64,000 bases of DNA from Plasmodium malariae (taxonomy: Eukaryota; Apicomplexa; Aconoidasida; Haemosporida; Plasmodiidae), in assembly GCF_900090045.1 (NCBI RefSeq), contig NC_041777.1, positions 1,046,001-1,110,000 on the forward strand, in the 5' to 3' direction. Below the pieces are notes generated by a model. It searched no databases. It was given only the letters and a program-made list of their open reading frames with translations, and had not been told where the DNA came from. Made by a program: the position numbers and the translations under genes. Positions 12,701-24,600 of this stretch are shown here, one piece after another. Numbering within the stretch: position 1 is the stretch's first letter; every line of letters starts with the position of its first letter.

Positions 12701-15360
12701 TTATATTCTTCCTTCGATTTGTTTCTTAATGCACGCTCATATCTCGTGTGGACTTTTTGTGCGAAGCTTTCCTTTGACGTGTGATGGTTAGTTAACAGGT
12801 CTGCTGATTTTTCTCTGCAGCTGTTCACATCCTTGTCTATACCTCCCCTGTCATCTTCTTTCTTCGTCTCTCCGGCAGACAGAAGATGCGGGTTTTCTTT
12901 CACCTCCTTTGCTTCTTTCACCTCCTTTGCTTCTTTCATCTCCTTTGCTTCTTTCATCTCCTTTGCTTCTTTCACCTCCTTTGCTTCTTTCACCTCTTTT
13001 GCTTCTTTCACCTCTTTTGCTTCTTTCACCTCCTTTGCTTCTTTCATCTCTTTGCTTCTTTCACCTCCTTTGCTTCTTTCACCTCTTTTGCTTCTTTCAC
13101 CTCCTTTGCTTCTTTCACATCCTTTGCTTCTTTCATCTCTTTGCTTCTTTCACCTCCTTTGCTTCTTTCACCTCCTTTGCTTCTTTCACCTCCTTTGCTT
13201 CTTTCACCTCCTTTGCTTCTTTCACCTCCTTTGCTTCTTTCACCTCCTTTGCTTCTTTCATTCTTTTGTTTTTATTTTCACTTTCGCGATTGGCTCCATA
13301 ATCGTCATAATGCGCACATGTTCCTGGCCTGCCGCAGATATCGTCCTTCCCTTCGCTAGTCCCATCGGAATCTTCATAATATTTTTTACACAACTGATTG
13401 TACGTACGTTTCATACAACTTGTAGAACTACGCTGCTTCTGTGAAAAACCATTATTACTCTCCCCTCCTGTTTTCGTAATATCGTAGTTGCTTTTGCTAA
13501 AGCCACCCCTATTCGATATGTCCTTATTTTTCATCTTGCCATAGTGTTCTAAGGAATATATTTTGTTACTTCTCAAAAAATATTCGCTTCTATATAAAAA
13601 ATCATAATTAATTTTTTGAAAATCCTTAAAATTTAAATCATTTAAATGAATAAAGTTAAAATCTCCAGCGAACAAAGCCACTTGATCAGGGAATAGTTTC
13701 CCCTGTTTATTAGTAGTTTTATAAACAAAACAATTTTTTCCAAATTCTTCATAAATGTCTATTAAGCTGTTTGACGATATAACAAAATAAGGATTTTGAG
13801 TTTTAAATAGTATATCCCAATAACATTTTGAATAAACACTATCAATTTTGGATAAAGTAGGAAACCAAGTATTTGGTTTCGAATAATTCTGCACCGTTAT
13901 AAGTGTATTTTCATTTTTTTTAAAATATATTTTATTATTATATGAACTCAAATTAAAAAATTGAAAACTCAAACTTATATTTATATCAATCTTTATATTA
14001 TATTCTTCTCTTTTTTCTATTATAACAATATCGTTGTTATTACAAAAGTTTTCTAAATTAGCATAATTTTTTTCTTTTTCCTTGTTGAATATTTCTTCAT
14101 CCATTCCTATGAACATGTAATTGTTTTCTTTTAAATAATTATCACCAATGTATTTATTTAAGGAAATAAAATCTATGATATCACCCTGGGATATGTTTTC
14201 CTTCCCCTTTTTTTTTTTTTTTTTTTTTTTTTTCTTTTTTTTTTTTTAGATTTATGATTAAAGGAAAACGAAGGATATTTTTTACCCTCACTGGGATTAT
14301 ACTGAGTTATTCCCTTATCTGAGTAGTTCTCCTGCTCACGTTTTTGGTATGTATAGCCATAACCACTAGGGGGATCTTGTAGCCTGTTATCCTGTTCACC
14401 TTGTTCGCCTTCACATCGTTCTCTCTGACCACTTTCTTCCTCACTGCATTCCTCTTCACGGCTTTCATCTTCTGTTTCACTATGCGTATTAACTCTGGAG
14501 TACTCCCCTTCTGTTAGTTCTTCCTTCCTAAGTCCTTGGTAACTCTGGTAATCATTCAAGAACCCATTTTGTTGTGTAAGTGCCATCCCATTGAACACAC
14601 AGTTGTCATCCTTAAAAGGTGAGCCTTTTCTTTTTCCTTTTTTTTTCTCTTTTTTATATTTTGCCCTTCTCGCCGCTCTCGCCGCTGTTTCTTCACCATT
14701 GGTTATATTCCATTCTGACCAATGGGGGTTATCTCTTATTCCATTTTGAAAAATGTTGTAGTTGTAATTATGGCCTTTATTCTTTTCAGAGAAGGGTATT
14801 ACTGCATTTTTATCTTCAAAATGTATATTATTATTAGATGAACTGTTATATATTATGTAATATCTTTTTTCCTCCTTTCCATTTATCTTTATATCTTGAT
14901 AAGAACTGGAATGAATATTATGCGGAATTTGAAGAATAACGAAGAGCTTTTTTTCTTTTTTTCTGCGTCTAAATTTTATGTACGATTCGTCCTCTTCTAA
15001 AGGTACTTCCTTGAAGTCTTTTTCGAATGAGTTGTCTTTTTTGTTTTGTATATTAGCTATATTTGGTATATTTGTTATGTTAGCCATATTTGCTTTATTT
15101 TCTTTACTTTCTTTATCCTCTGAACTTGTATCATCCCTTGCACACACATCCCCCTCTACATGGACTTCCTTGTTAACAGGACTTCGAATTCTTATGTTTT
15201 TTAGGTCGAAATTATTCTTATTAAAATCTTCTTCATCATACAAATAATATATAGGCATATAGAGGGATATGTTCATATTGGTACCTCCTTCAATTCTTTC
15301 ATTGTTCATGTCTATGTCGACGAACAATTCCTGCTTTTTCAGCGAAAAATGGTAATTCAT
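3772..15360 (-). CDS. TAF2: Transcription initiation factor TFIID subunit 2 (TAF2), multi-exon, frameshifted
   Basis: TAF2 is the aminopeptidase-like TFIID subunit that contacts initiator DNA in the nucleus. Proposed exons on the minus strand: 15360-11782, 11479-4776, 4631-4557, 4340-4230 and 4006-3772. All junctions are GT..AG and keep phase (for example SKFWKK/VFNECTRR). Support: the N-terminus MNYHFSLKKQELFVDID matches the opening beta-strand of the M1-peptidase-like domain. WFPTLSKIDSVYSKCYWD, IGYILKCFIDISKECFPYD, KTYIKGYGVGQYILAFNVHL and the hallmark PLLWIRVDNDFFILGRIRR followed by QLESSFALAF occur in TAF2 order. The zinc-peptidase HExxH motif is absent, as in other TAF2s. At about 3,500 codons it is far longer than human TAF2 (about 1,200) because of Lys-, Asn- and MEKK-type insertions. 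The first exon changes frame at 14207-14247 (poly-A), 13131-13144 and 13041-13055 (minisatellite), so as written it cannot be translated through. The start at 15360 was chosen because TAF2 N-termini are short; an in-frame ATG at 15420 is the alternative. Confidence 0.85.
9066..9175. repeat. 12-bp coding repeat (MEKK/MEKR) in TAF2
   Basis: About nine copies of a 12-base unit encoding Met-Glu-Lys-Lys or Met-Glu-Lys-Arg on the minus strand, inside a long Lys-rich insertion between conserved TAF2 blocks. The period is a multiple of three, so copy-number change would keep frame. Confidence 0.85.
11480..11781 (-). other. GC-rich intron of TAF2 with hairpin and 15-bp repeats
   Basis: A 302-base interval between the donor GTAATA (11781 downward) and the acceptor TTGTTAG (ending 11480). 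Splicing joins two conserved TAF2 blocks in phase 0. Unlike the other introns here it is comparatively GC-rich. It holds a perfect 7-bp stem GCCAAGC (46-52 of 11700) / GCTTGGC (59-65 of 11700) with a 6-base loop close to the donor, and four to five copies of a 15-base repeat (cataaaagcgaaaca) at about 11637-11690. The upstream exon frame remains open through the whole intron. Confidence 0.65.
12898..13262. repeat. 18-bp coding minisatellite (KEVKEA) in TAF2, containing two 1-base deletions
   Basis: About 20 copies of an 18-base unit (plus strand tgcttctttcacctcctt), encoding Lys-Glu-Val-Lys-Glu-Ala on the minus strand with CAC/CAT/ACAT variants. Two units, at 13045-13055 and 13134-13144, read catctctttgc instead of catctcctttgc and so lack one C. 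The two lesions are 89 bases apart, that is five units minus one, as if a block carrying the deletion had been duplicated. Confidence 0.9.
14207..14247. repeat. Long poly(T)/poly(A) run inside TAF2 coding sequence
   Basis: About 40 bases of T interrupted by single C residues, encoding poly-Lys on the minus strand. The upstream TAF2 frame ends in a stop about 35 bases after the run. A different frame continues with SQGDIIDFISLNKYIGDNY into the next conserved block, so the run length is off by one base relative to a continuous reading frame. Confidence 0.75.
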
Positions 15361-16316
15361 TTTTTTTTTTTTTTTTTTTATTTTCCTTTTTACTCTTTGA
15401 TATTTTGTTATTCCAAGCAAAATTACTTACCTTCAAACTATAAACCACCTCCACATAGGCTATATAATCTACGTATGTGTATGTGGAGGTTGTTTTAACT
15501 TATATGTTCTTTTGTAAAGCGAAAAGAAAAATGCGTAAAGTTCGAAGCACAATAGCCTCTTCATTGATTAAAGCTTAATAAGCATCTTCCTTTTGATTAC
15601 TTTTTGCATATCTATTTTTGCTTTAATATATAATATACTAATTATTCTATTTGTCCCAAGTCATACTTCATGTATTTGTTCCAACAAAAAAACATTAATC
15701 TTTAAAAAAATATATATATATGAAACTCAAACTTTCTTGTTAATATTTTGGCGGAATATTAACTTGACATTTTCCTCTTTAATGTAAAGTAAAACGAAAA
15801 AGTCAAAATTTAAAAATAAAAAAAACAAAAAAAAAAGTAGCTATATATATATATATATATATATATGTATACATATGTATACATATGTACATTACGAATT
15901 ACCAATTTTATGTTTTAAAATTACAAAAATTATAATAAAGATTAGCAGAATAATAAGAGGAAAATTCGGTTAATTAAAATGGAAAAAACAGCAAATTGTA
16001 ATACCGCAAAATATTGTGAAGTCGCATTAAAAAAAGGAAAAAAAAAAAAAAAAAAAAGGAAATAGAATAAATGGAAATAGAATAAATGGAAATAGAATAA
16101 ATGGAAATAAAATAAATGGAAATAAAATAAAAGGAAATAAAAAGATATTATAAAAGCATTATAGGATATAATTTATTTTTTCTTTATTTCAAAAATTCCA
16201 CATTTTTGGAAGTAAATGCATGTATATACGTTGTGGAGCCGCCTATTAGTGAGGGTACGAACAAAACTACATACAAAATATGCACATATATAGATATTTA
16301 CTCATACATATATATG

Positions 16317-16352
<36 letters not shown>

Positions 16353-17049
16353 ATGTATTTTACATATTGGAATAAGTTCCTATAAATAATACATTTGTTA
16401 TCTGTAAACTATAGAACGGTGTGTTAAAACGCATGCTGGAATACTGAATGAGTTTATAATAAGAGCGAAAGTAACATTATATTTTTGAAATGAGCTGAAT
16501 AAAAGAAAAAAGAAAAAAATTATTATTTTATTATCTTTTTTTTAGCCTGAAAAGAATTGTGAGATATAAACATTTACGATATAAAATAAAATAATAATTT
16601 AAATTAAGTAAAAACGTTATATACAATGAAGTTATATCAAAGAAGGGACTAAAATAAAATACACAAAGATAGAAAAATTAAAAGTTAAGCTATTTTTTCG
16701 CTATTCTTCAACCTGAAAAAAAAAAAAAAAAAAAGGAAAAAGAGGATAAACGAGTATATATCTCTGCTTATAACAACACCCATGTATGTTTCTTTGTGTA
16801 TATATAACACAAGGATGAAGTTCTAAGATAAAAGGTAAATTATAAGCTCACAGAAAATACATGAAATGATATGACATAAACATAGTGGAACTGTGGTGTA
16901 AACACGTATGAAATAAAATGGGCTGAAATAGAAATTGAAATTTTGGAGCTTTAAAGTTTTGAAGCTTACATATATATACTCAACTTTTTCTTCAGATCAA
17001 CATCCACTATATTTTGCTTTTCTGTTTTTTAAATAATAAAAAGAGTCTT
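15361..17049. other. Intergenic region between TAF2 and the kelch gene
   Basis: Upstream region of TAF2 and downstream region of the kelch gene, both on the minus strand. It contains poly(T) next to the TAF2 start (15362-15380), (TA)n at about 15843-15866, poly(A) at about 16035-16057, a short 15-base repeat (ggaaatagaataaat, about 16070-16135), and TATG-type stretches (16310-16350). I see no coding potential or RNA gene. Confidence 0.6.
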
Positions 17050-17277
17050 CTATTTTTCGACACTTTCATGTATTAATAACCAAGAAGTAGTTTTTTCATC
17101 TAATATTTCGGCGTTCTTTACAAAATCCTACGGAAGGTAAGATGAATATATTTGACGACAAGCTAACTCCAATTTTTCTAATTTTTTGAGGTAATTTCTC
17201 AAATCATGTTTCGCGAGTGGTGGAAAATGGGTGGAACACACGTGTGCACATGAATATTTAAAAGTGTATATACAAAT

Positions 17278-17323
<46 letters not shown>

Positions 17324-18769
17324 GTAAATGTATATAATACATGCTTATGCTTGTGCGTACAAATTTAAAAGTTACCCCGTTGTACTTATTTATGCCTCCA
17401 TACGCTACCAGTTGGTTTTTCCAAATAAAGAGAACGAAATTAGAACGAGCGAAATTTAAGTTTGGTCCCTCCGTCCATTCTTCAGTTTTGGAATCGTAAA
17501 TTTCAACTGAACTTAAATCCTTTACACCGGTAGATCCCCCTTAAAACGAAAAAATGAAAAATGCAGAAATTTCAAGCTTCAAATTGAGAACTCAAAGTTG
17601 CAACTGCTAAGAAACTACCACAAATGAGAGAACTGCAAACGAATAAATTAACAAAGAGAAAGATAAATACCCAGCGAAATATACAACAAGGAAAAAATGA
17701 AGCAATCTTTTTTTAGACAGTTTTAAAATTGAGAATACTACACAAAAAAATTTTCCAAATAAAATAATATTTCTTTTTATAAAATTTTTTCATATATACC
17801 AATAGCATATATCTTGTCCTTAAAAACGATTGTAGCCAACTCTAGGCGCGCCTGTTTTAAAGGCTTGCACAAATTCCATTTCATATTTTGTTCATTTAAA
17901 TTTAACATTTCTACACTTTTGTGAACTCTGCCATAATTCCCTATTCCATCTTTTCCCCCGATAATAAAAATCGTATGCTTAAAAATAATTGCACTTGCTG
18001 AATGTCTTACACAGTTAAGAGGTGGCAAAGATATCCATGCATTAATTTTATTATCATAGTATTCAACACTTTTTAAAATATGTTGATTTCCTTCTCCACC
18101 TAAAATAAATAAATTATTATCTTCTGTACATATACCGCAAAAATTTGACCTGGAAAAATGCATTAGATTTATTTGTTTCCATTTTTTTTCTTCGGCACAG
18201 TATTTTTCAACTAACGCATATTTTACTTTTCCGTCAGTTCCACCTATGGCTAATATACATCCATTTTTGGTTAAACACAAAAAATGACCGTATCTCAGAA
18301 AGGGCAATTTTTTTATTTTCTTTTGTAAAATGTAATTCTTATCTTCGTCTACTGATATATTTAAACTTATTAACTCATTATTTGAGTTAATTGTTTTTTT
18401 TGAATCATTGACTGTGTAGGAGTATACTATGTTTATTTCATCATTAATTTCTTTATTTATTATTTTCGCGTCTTCTTTGTTTATATAACACTTGTTTATT
18501 TCTTCATAACAAATTTGACGAGGAACGTTTTTCATACTTTTTGTGTCTATTAACATGTTATCCTTATTTGTTGTATTAATGCTATTTATATCTCGAAAGG
18601 TATTATTGTCTCCAGTTGTACCATTAGTGGTCGAATTTGTAGTACTAAAAATATTATCCCTATTTAACATTTCATCCTTATTATTTACTCTAATTATATT
18701 TGTGCCATCATTCAAATAATTTTCTCTGTGTATACCATCATCTGGGAAGTCCTTACTCAAAACACTCAT
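17050..18769 (-). CDS. Kelch-repeat protein, three exons
   Basis: Exons on the minus strand are 18769-17800, 17539-17376 and 17127-17050. The junctions are GT..AG and phase-consistent (KIYAIG/GSTGVKDLSS and INKYNG/DFVKNAEILDEK). The product is about 403 residues. The first ~130 residues are polar (Asn/Thr-rich). The rest is a kelch beta-propeller with Gly-Gly signatures at GGTDG, GGEG, GGKDG, GGSTG and GGINK, each followed by the usual W or Y-x6-W spacing (for example KKWKQINLMHFSRSNF, NAWISLPPLNCVRHSA, EEWTEGPNLNFARSNF). Kelch propellers bind protein partners; no BTB domain or enzyme domain is visible, so the role is not predictable. I chose MSVLSKDF at 18769 because the upstream extension (to 18871) is repeat-like. 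TAF2 lies upstream in the same orientation and the kinesin gene diverges from it. Confidence 0.8.
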
Positions 18770-19090
18770 TTCCTTAATTTTAAGAAAAAAGAAAAATAGA
18801 TCGAAAAAATTACTGGAGAAGGGCACTTGCAGATGATGGATACGAGTATACACATATAAATGTATGTACATACATATATATATTTATATATGTTAGGTAA
18901 AACAAAATGCCACAAAAAAGCAAACATATATAAAAAGGGAAAGGATTAATAGAGTGATGTTCTATTTAAAAAGGAAAAAAAGCAAATATGAAAAAAAAAA
19001 AAAATGCTCTAAAAGGGTATATGAACAAGGACTATTTAGTTACAATAAAATAACAAGTATAATGGACAAAAACAATGCATACTAAAGCTC

Positions 19091-19124
<34 letters not shown>

Positions 19125-21682
19125 AAATAATTAAAAATATATAAAAAATAAATAGAATAAATAACAAAGGAACATGTCGTAAATGTTTTAAAATAAAAGA
19201 CAATTCACCTTTTGACGTTGAAATTAAATGTGTACAATAGCTTATTTTATTTTTTTTACAAAAATAGTGAAAAATGTGTTATCGTGCCGTTTTAGTTGTA
19301 GGTACTACGCATAATCGCGTATATAAAATGTAAAAATTTTGTTTGTACGAGTAAGAATTTAATTCATAGAAATATGAATTGAGATGTAAGTTTATCAAAA
19401 AAAAAAAAAAAAAACTAAGAAAAGAAACGAAAAGAAGAGAAAAGAAAAAAAAATGTCGTGCATTTAATTTTCAATGATGTAGTTTTTTTAGTTTTCGAAT
19501 TTCAGAATATAGAATAAAGGAAAAGTTTTTTTTTTCCTCCCTCAGACATACATTTTTGGTAGTTCATAAGTGTAAAATAATTTCAAATCCAAGTACATAA
19601 TTAAAATATGCTAACGTGAATAAACTACAATATGATCTATGTACGCCTACATGGGAATACAAATAAATGAATATGCATATAGAACTAAGAGGCGACTTTT
19701 GTACATCTTTTATTCTTTATGCAAAGTTCATAAATTAAAATTTTAGGAAATTATTTCCATATAAACGTAGATTTGTATGGGAAACTGTTCTAAAAAAATA
19801 TCTTTATTTTAACTTTTTAACGCAATGAAGAAAAATTTAACAAATTAAAATATCCTGGAATCCTATACTTATTGTAGAATGTACCCTTTTTTATTTTATT
19901 TTATTTTTCATTGTATAGTAAAAAATGGAAATTCTCTTTATTCTTCATTATGTCAATAAAACTATGGGATATTTTGAAATGGAGCACAACACTCTATGTA
20001 TGAATTCACTTTTTATGTTTGTAATATATAGTTCAACTGTAATCCTTCCTTTACTTTATTAATGGTACAACAACGAGGAAGTCTTATATAAAAAATGAAA
20101 ATAAAATCATTGATTAAAAAGAAAAAAAAAATTTTTTTAAAATAGAATAAAAATAAAATAAAATAAAAATAAAATAAAAATAAAATAAAAATAAAATAAA
20201 ATAAAAATAAAAACAAAACAAAACAAAACAAAAGGTGAACCTAGTAAATAATGGCAAAAATTGCCTTGTTATATCTTTCTTTTACCAAAAATTTCCAGTT
20301 AAAATGGAAATTTCAGGACATATACATACTTTTATATGAAATAAAGTTAAAATTAAAAGAATAAATGTAGATTAATTTTTTACTTGTTATGGTTAATAGT
20401 GTTTTATTTTATTATTTTTTTTTTTTATGAACAAAATATTTTGGACATGTCTGGGTAAGGTAAATTTCTCTGCTGTTCTTAAGGAGTTCTACATATAGGA
20501 TTAATATAAGTAAAAAAAAAAAAAAAAAAAAAAGATAGCTATAACAGGAACAAAAGAGTACATAAAGTTTTTAAATAAGGGCTTGTATGTATATAGCTGT
20601 AGAAAAAAAATAGCAACTTATGGCAAATTCTTAACCCATAAAAGATTTATTTAGAATAAATAGAACAGAATATAACGCCATTTCCTTATTTGTTTTATGA
20701 TTTGCACATATATTTTTATTTTTTTCATGTTTTATTTTATATTTTTTTTTTTTTTTGTCTTTTTTTTTTTTTCCTGAACAAGGAATAATTTTCCCAAAAT
20801 AATTCTAAATTTAAAAAAAAAAAAAAACCGTGTGTGTAAATAGGATAACTTATTTATGTCCTCAAATAACAATTTTTAAAAAATTATTAACCTGACAGAG
20901 TTCTACAAATTTTTTTTTTAAAAAAAAAAAAAAAGAAAAATGGAATTTTAATATTGTAGAGAATTTTCTATTTATGCTATAAGTAATTGTAGCAGCTTAC
21001 ATATTTTTAGCAAGAATTATGCTTTAGGACAATAAATATGATAACATAACAAATAATTAAACCAAAAAAAAAAAAAAAAGAAGCAAAAAATACTTAAATA
21101 AGCATTTTACATATTCTCATTTACTTTTACTGGGGGGGTAAAGTCTTTTTACAATTTGTTTCCTTTTTTTTGGACATCTGTCTGTTAAACTATTTTTCAT
21201 TCATAAATAACTGTCACTTATATATATATATATATATATGTATATTTTTTAATAAAGATAAGTTAACTTTTATTTACCATACTATATTACATTACATTGT
21301 ACTTTGTTTTTCTCTTCTTTTCTATTCTTTTCTCTTCCTTTCCTTTCTTTTCTTTTCTTTTCTTTCCTTTTTTTTTTTTTTCTATCATCTTTTGAACATA
21401 CTAATGAAGTCATGAGCATATTTAAAATTGAAGATGTTGATGTATCATCGCCATTTTCAAATTAATTATGTGTTGCAGAAATAAATACTATGGACGATTA
21501 TTTCTAAATCACTTAATGCTTTAGAATTGTTTACGTGTATGCATATGAATATAGGTATATGCATATGTATGTGCATAAAAAGGCAATAGCATACAACTGT
21601 TTCCCTTGCTACGCAGCAAATATAAGCACACACAATATATAGACAGAAGAGAACTGGCTTGTTTCCTGCTTATTTTATTGAA
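18770..21682. other. Divergent intergenic region (kelch / kinesin)
   Basis: 2.9 kb of A+T-rich DNA carrying the promoters of two divergent genes. It has numerous homopolymers (19090-19118, 19400-19413, 20515-20533, 20745-20772, 21063-21079), an aaaataaaat-type repeat (20130-20230), a (TA)n tract (21221-21240) and a tttctttt pyrimidine-rich stretch (21305-21381). No gene is visible. Confidence 0.6.
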
Positions 21683-24600
21683 ATGAAAGAAATAATTATA
21701 ATGGATGAAGCAGGTAAATCGCAAAAATGTGAAAACCTATGCTCATCAGACATTCTTTCGAATATTTTGATAAATAAAAAAGACGAAAGCTTTAATAGTA
21801 ATTATGACAATTTCAATAATACTTATAGCGATGGAGAATGTAGTAAAACATTTGTCAAAAGTGTAACTTTGGCAATAGAAAGTGATAATGATTCTTCTTA
21901 TAAGAAAGATAAATATAAGGAATACTCAAAGCAGAGCACACTAAACATTGATAATAACGATATAGAAAACGGAGAAGAAAATGAAACAAAAAGTGGAGCA
22001 GAATATAAAGCACAATGTGGTGCAAAAAATGAAGATACCAATGCTTTTGAAGCTAATAATTTTTGTATTAAAAACGATAAAAAATTTTACAATGGTCTTT
22101 ACGGAAAAACATATAACGAATTAGAAGAAAACATTCATGAGAAGGAACTGAGTATAGATTATGTCACTATTAAATCGGATATAAGAACTGAGAACAAAGT
22201 AAATACATATCAAATGAATGAAAATGGAATTGGTAGTATAGCTGGAAAAAATGAAAACGAAATAACTACGTACAGAATAAGTGAAAGCGATTTAAATATA
22301 ATAGATTTAGATGGAAGTCTCACAAAGATCATAGATGTAAATGAAAGTAAAGTAACTGAAAATGAAAATACAAAATTTGACGAGAAGGATGAAAATACTT
22401 TATCATATGAAGGAAAGGATTCGATTTCAAGTGAAGAGAATGGAAAAACTTCTTATAATATATCTGAAATGTATGAAGATTGTTCTGGGAACAATTTAGA
22501 TATTAATTGGAATAAATCACAAATAAAAACATGCATTAGGATAAAACCAACAGAATTAGTGGAAAACAATTTGGAAAATGTAATAACACAAAGAGGAACA
22601 AGCAAAATGTTAATTAATTACGGAATGAAAGGTGAAAACAAAACATGCGAGTTTTTTGTTGATAGGGTTTTTAATGAAAGCAGTACGCAATCAGATGTTT
22701 GGAAGAGTATTTGTTTCTGTATAGATTCTATTTTTTATTTTAAAAATGCTACCGTATTTGCTCACGGACATACAGGCACTGGAAAAACGTACACTATGAT
22801 AGGTCCTGATATTATGGAATTAATTAAAAGGAAAAAAAAGAAAACTAAAAATTCTGCAAGGAAATTTCACCCGAATGAATTATTAATTAACACGAATAGT
22901 TTAAAACTTTTAAATAACAACAGTAATAATATTTTATGTGATAGAAATAGATCTTGTTCTCAACCAATATTCAACTTACCACCAAGAGTAATTCCGTTAG
23001 CAAATGCAAATTATAGTCATTACAAAAAAACATGTGATGTAACCTACAATGCAATAAATTCGAGATATTATCACAAGTCTAATGTAGAGGGTATTAATGA
23101 AAATAATTTCACAAAATATGAAAATTATAAAACATTTTCTGAATATCAAAAAGAGTATAAATCTAATACAAAAAATTTTAAAGATGATATTCGGTTAGTT
23201 TTAAATTCAGAAAAAAAGGGCATAATACCTAGAGCATGTGAAGAAATAATGAATAAGTTGTCCTTATTAAAGGTGATAACTAGTAGCACAGAAGAATACT
23301 GCAAACAAAATGATGATTATAAGATTGAAGAAAAAACGAAAAAAGGAAGATATGAAGATAATAATTCGTATGAAAATGATAAAAAAATGAAAGACATATT
23401 TAAAAATGTCAAAGTGTATGCTTCTTACATGCAATTGTATAACGATAGAATATTTGATTTATTGAATCCTTATACAGAATCACAGCCATACTTAAGTACA
23501 CTTAAATCAAAATATTCGAATAATAGTACATTTGTTTCTGGTTTAATGACTGTAGAAGTAAGCAACTCTGACGAATTGATAGAAATATTGATAGATGGTA
23601 CTAGTAATAGAGCTTGTAGGATTACGAAAACGAATGAGATGTCCACAAGATCACATTCCATATTTAAAATTGAATTAAAGTATGTGAATAATTCTAAACC
23701 AGAATGTTCAAAATCTGGTATTTTATTATTGATTGACCTAGCAGGTAACGAAAAATATGCAGCGTCTAGTGAGAAATTATATACAACAGAAGTATGTTCT
23801 ATAAATAGAAGTTTATCAGCTTTATCTTTATGTATAAATGAATTATCGAAAGGAAATAAAAATATTAGCTATCGAAATTCTATTTTAACAAGATTACTTC
23901 AAGATTCTCTAGGAGGATCTAGTAAAACTATTTTTATTTGCACTATATCATCATGTATAAAAAATGTACGTGATACTTTATCTTCTTTGAAGTTAGTGTC
24001 GAAGGCAAAAAAAATACAGTTCGAAAATAAGAATACCAGTTCTTATGCATTCGAAGAAGACATAAAAAAATTAAAAAAGGAATTATATTTTTTGAAAAAA
24101 TTTGTTTTTTTTCAATATATTACGAATAAATGTGAAAGTAAGAAACGGTTAAAGAAAATAAAAGAGTTTTATTTTAGTAACTTGCCTTCTGAGAAAGACA
24201 ATTCTGCTTCTACGAGATCTAGCGAGGATACAGATAGGTGTCTTAACAAGGATAATGTTAGTGGTAGGAACAGTAGGAACAGTAGGAACGGGAATATGGG
24301 TGAAAATGGGGAGAGAGGCAATACCAACGGTGCAAGTGAAAGTAACACCAATAGCAGCATTGGAAGCAGTAGAAGAAGTGATTACCTCGAAAATGACGAA
24401 AAATTCTACGGTAAGAAAGCAGGAACAGAGGACAAGAAAAAAGTGGGAAATAAATACGCAAATAATAATAAAGAAGAAATTATTAGTGAATATGAGTTAA
24501 ATCACAGCGCCAATATATATAAAGGAATAGAAAAAATTTACAATGATTATGAACTTTCCTCATTTAATTCATTGCTATATCAATGGAATTTGAATAAATC

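Noticed and set aside
12833..13444. Plus-strand open frames in the 18-bp minisatellite
   Set aside because: Antisense of the KEVKEA repeat; open in several frames because the unit lacks stops.
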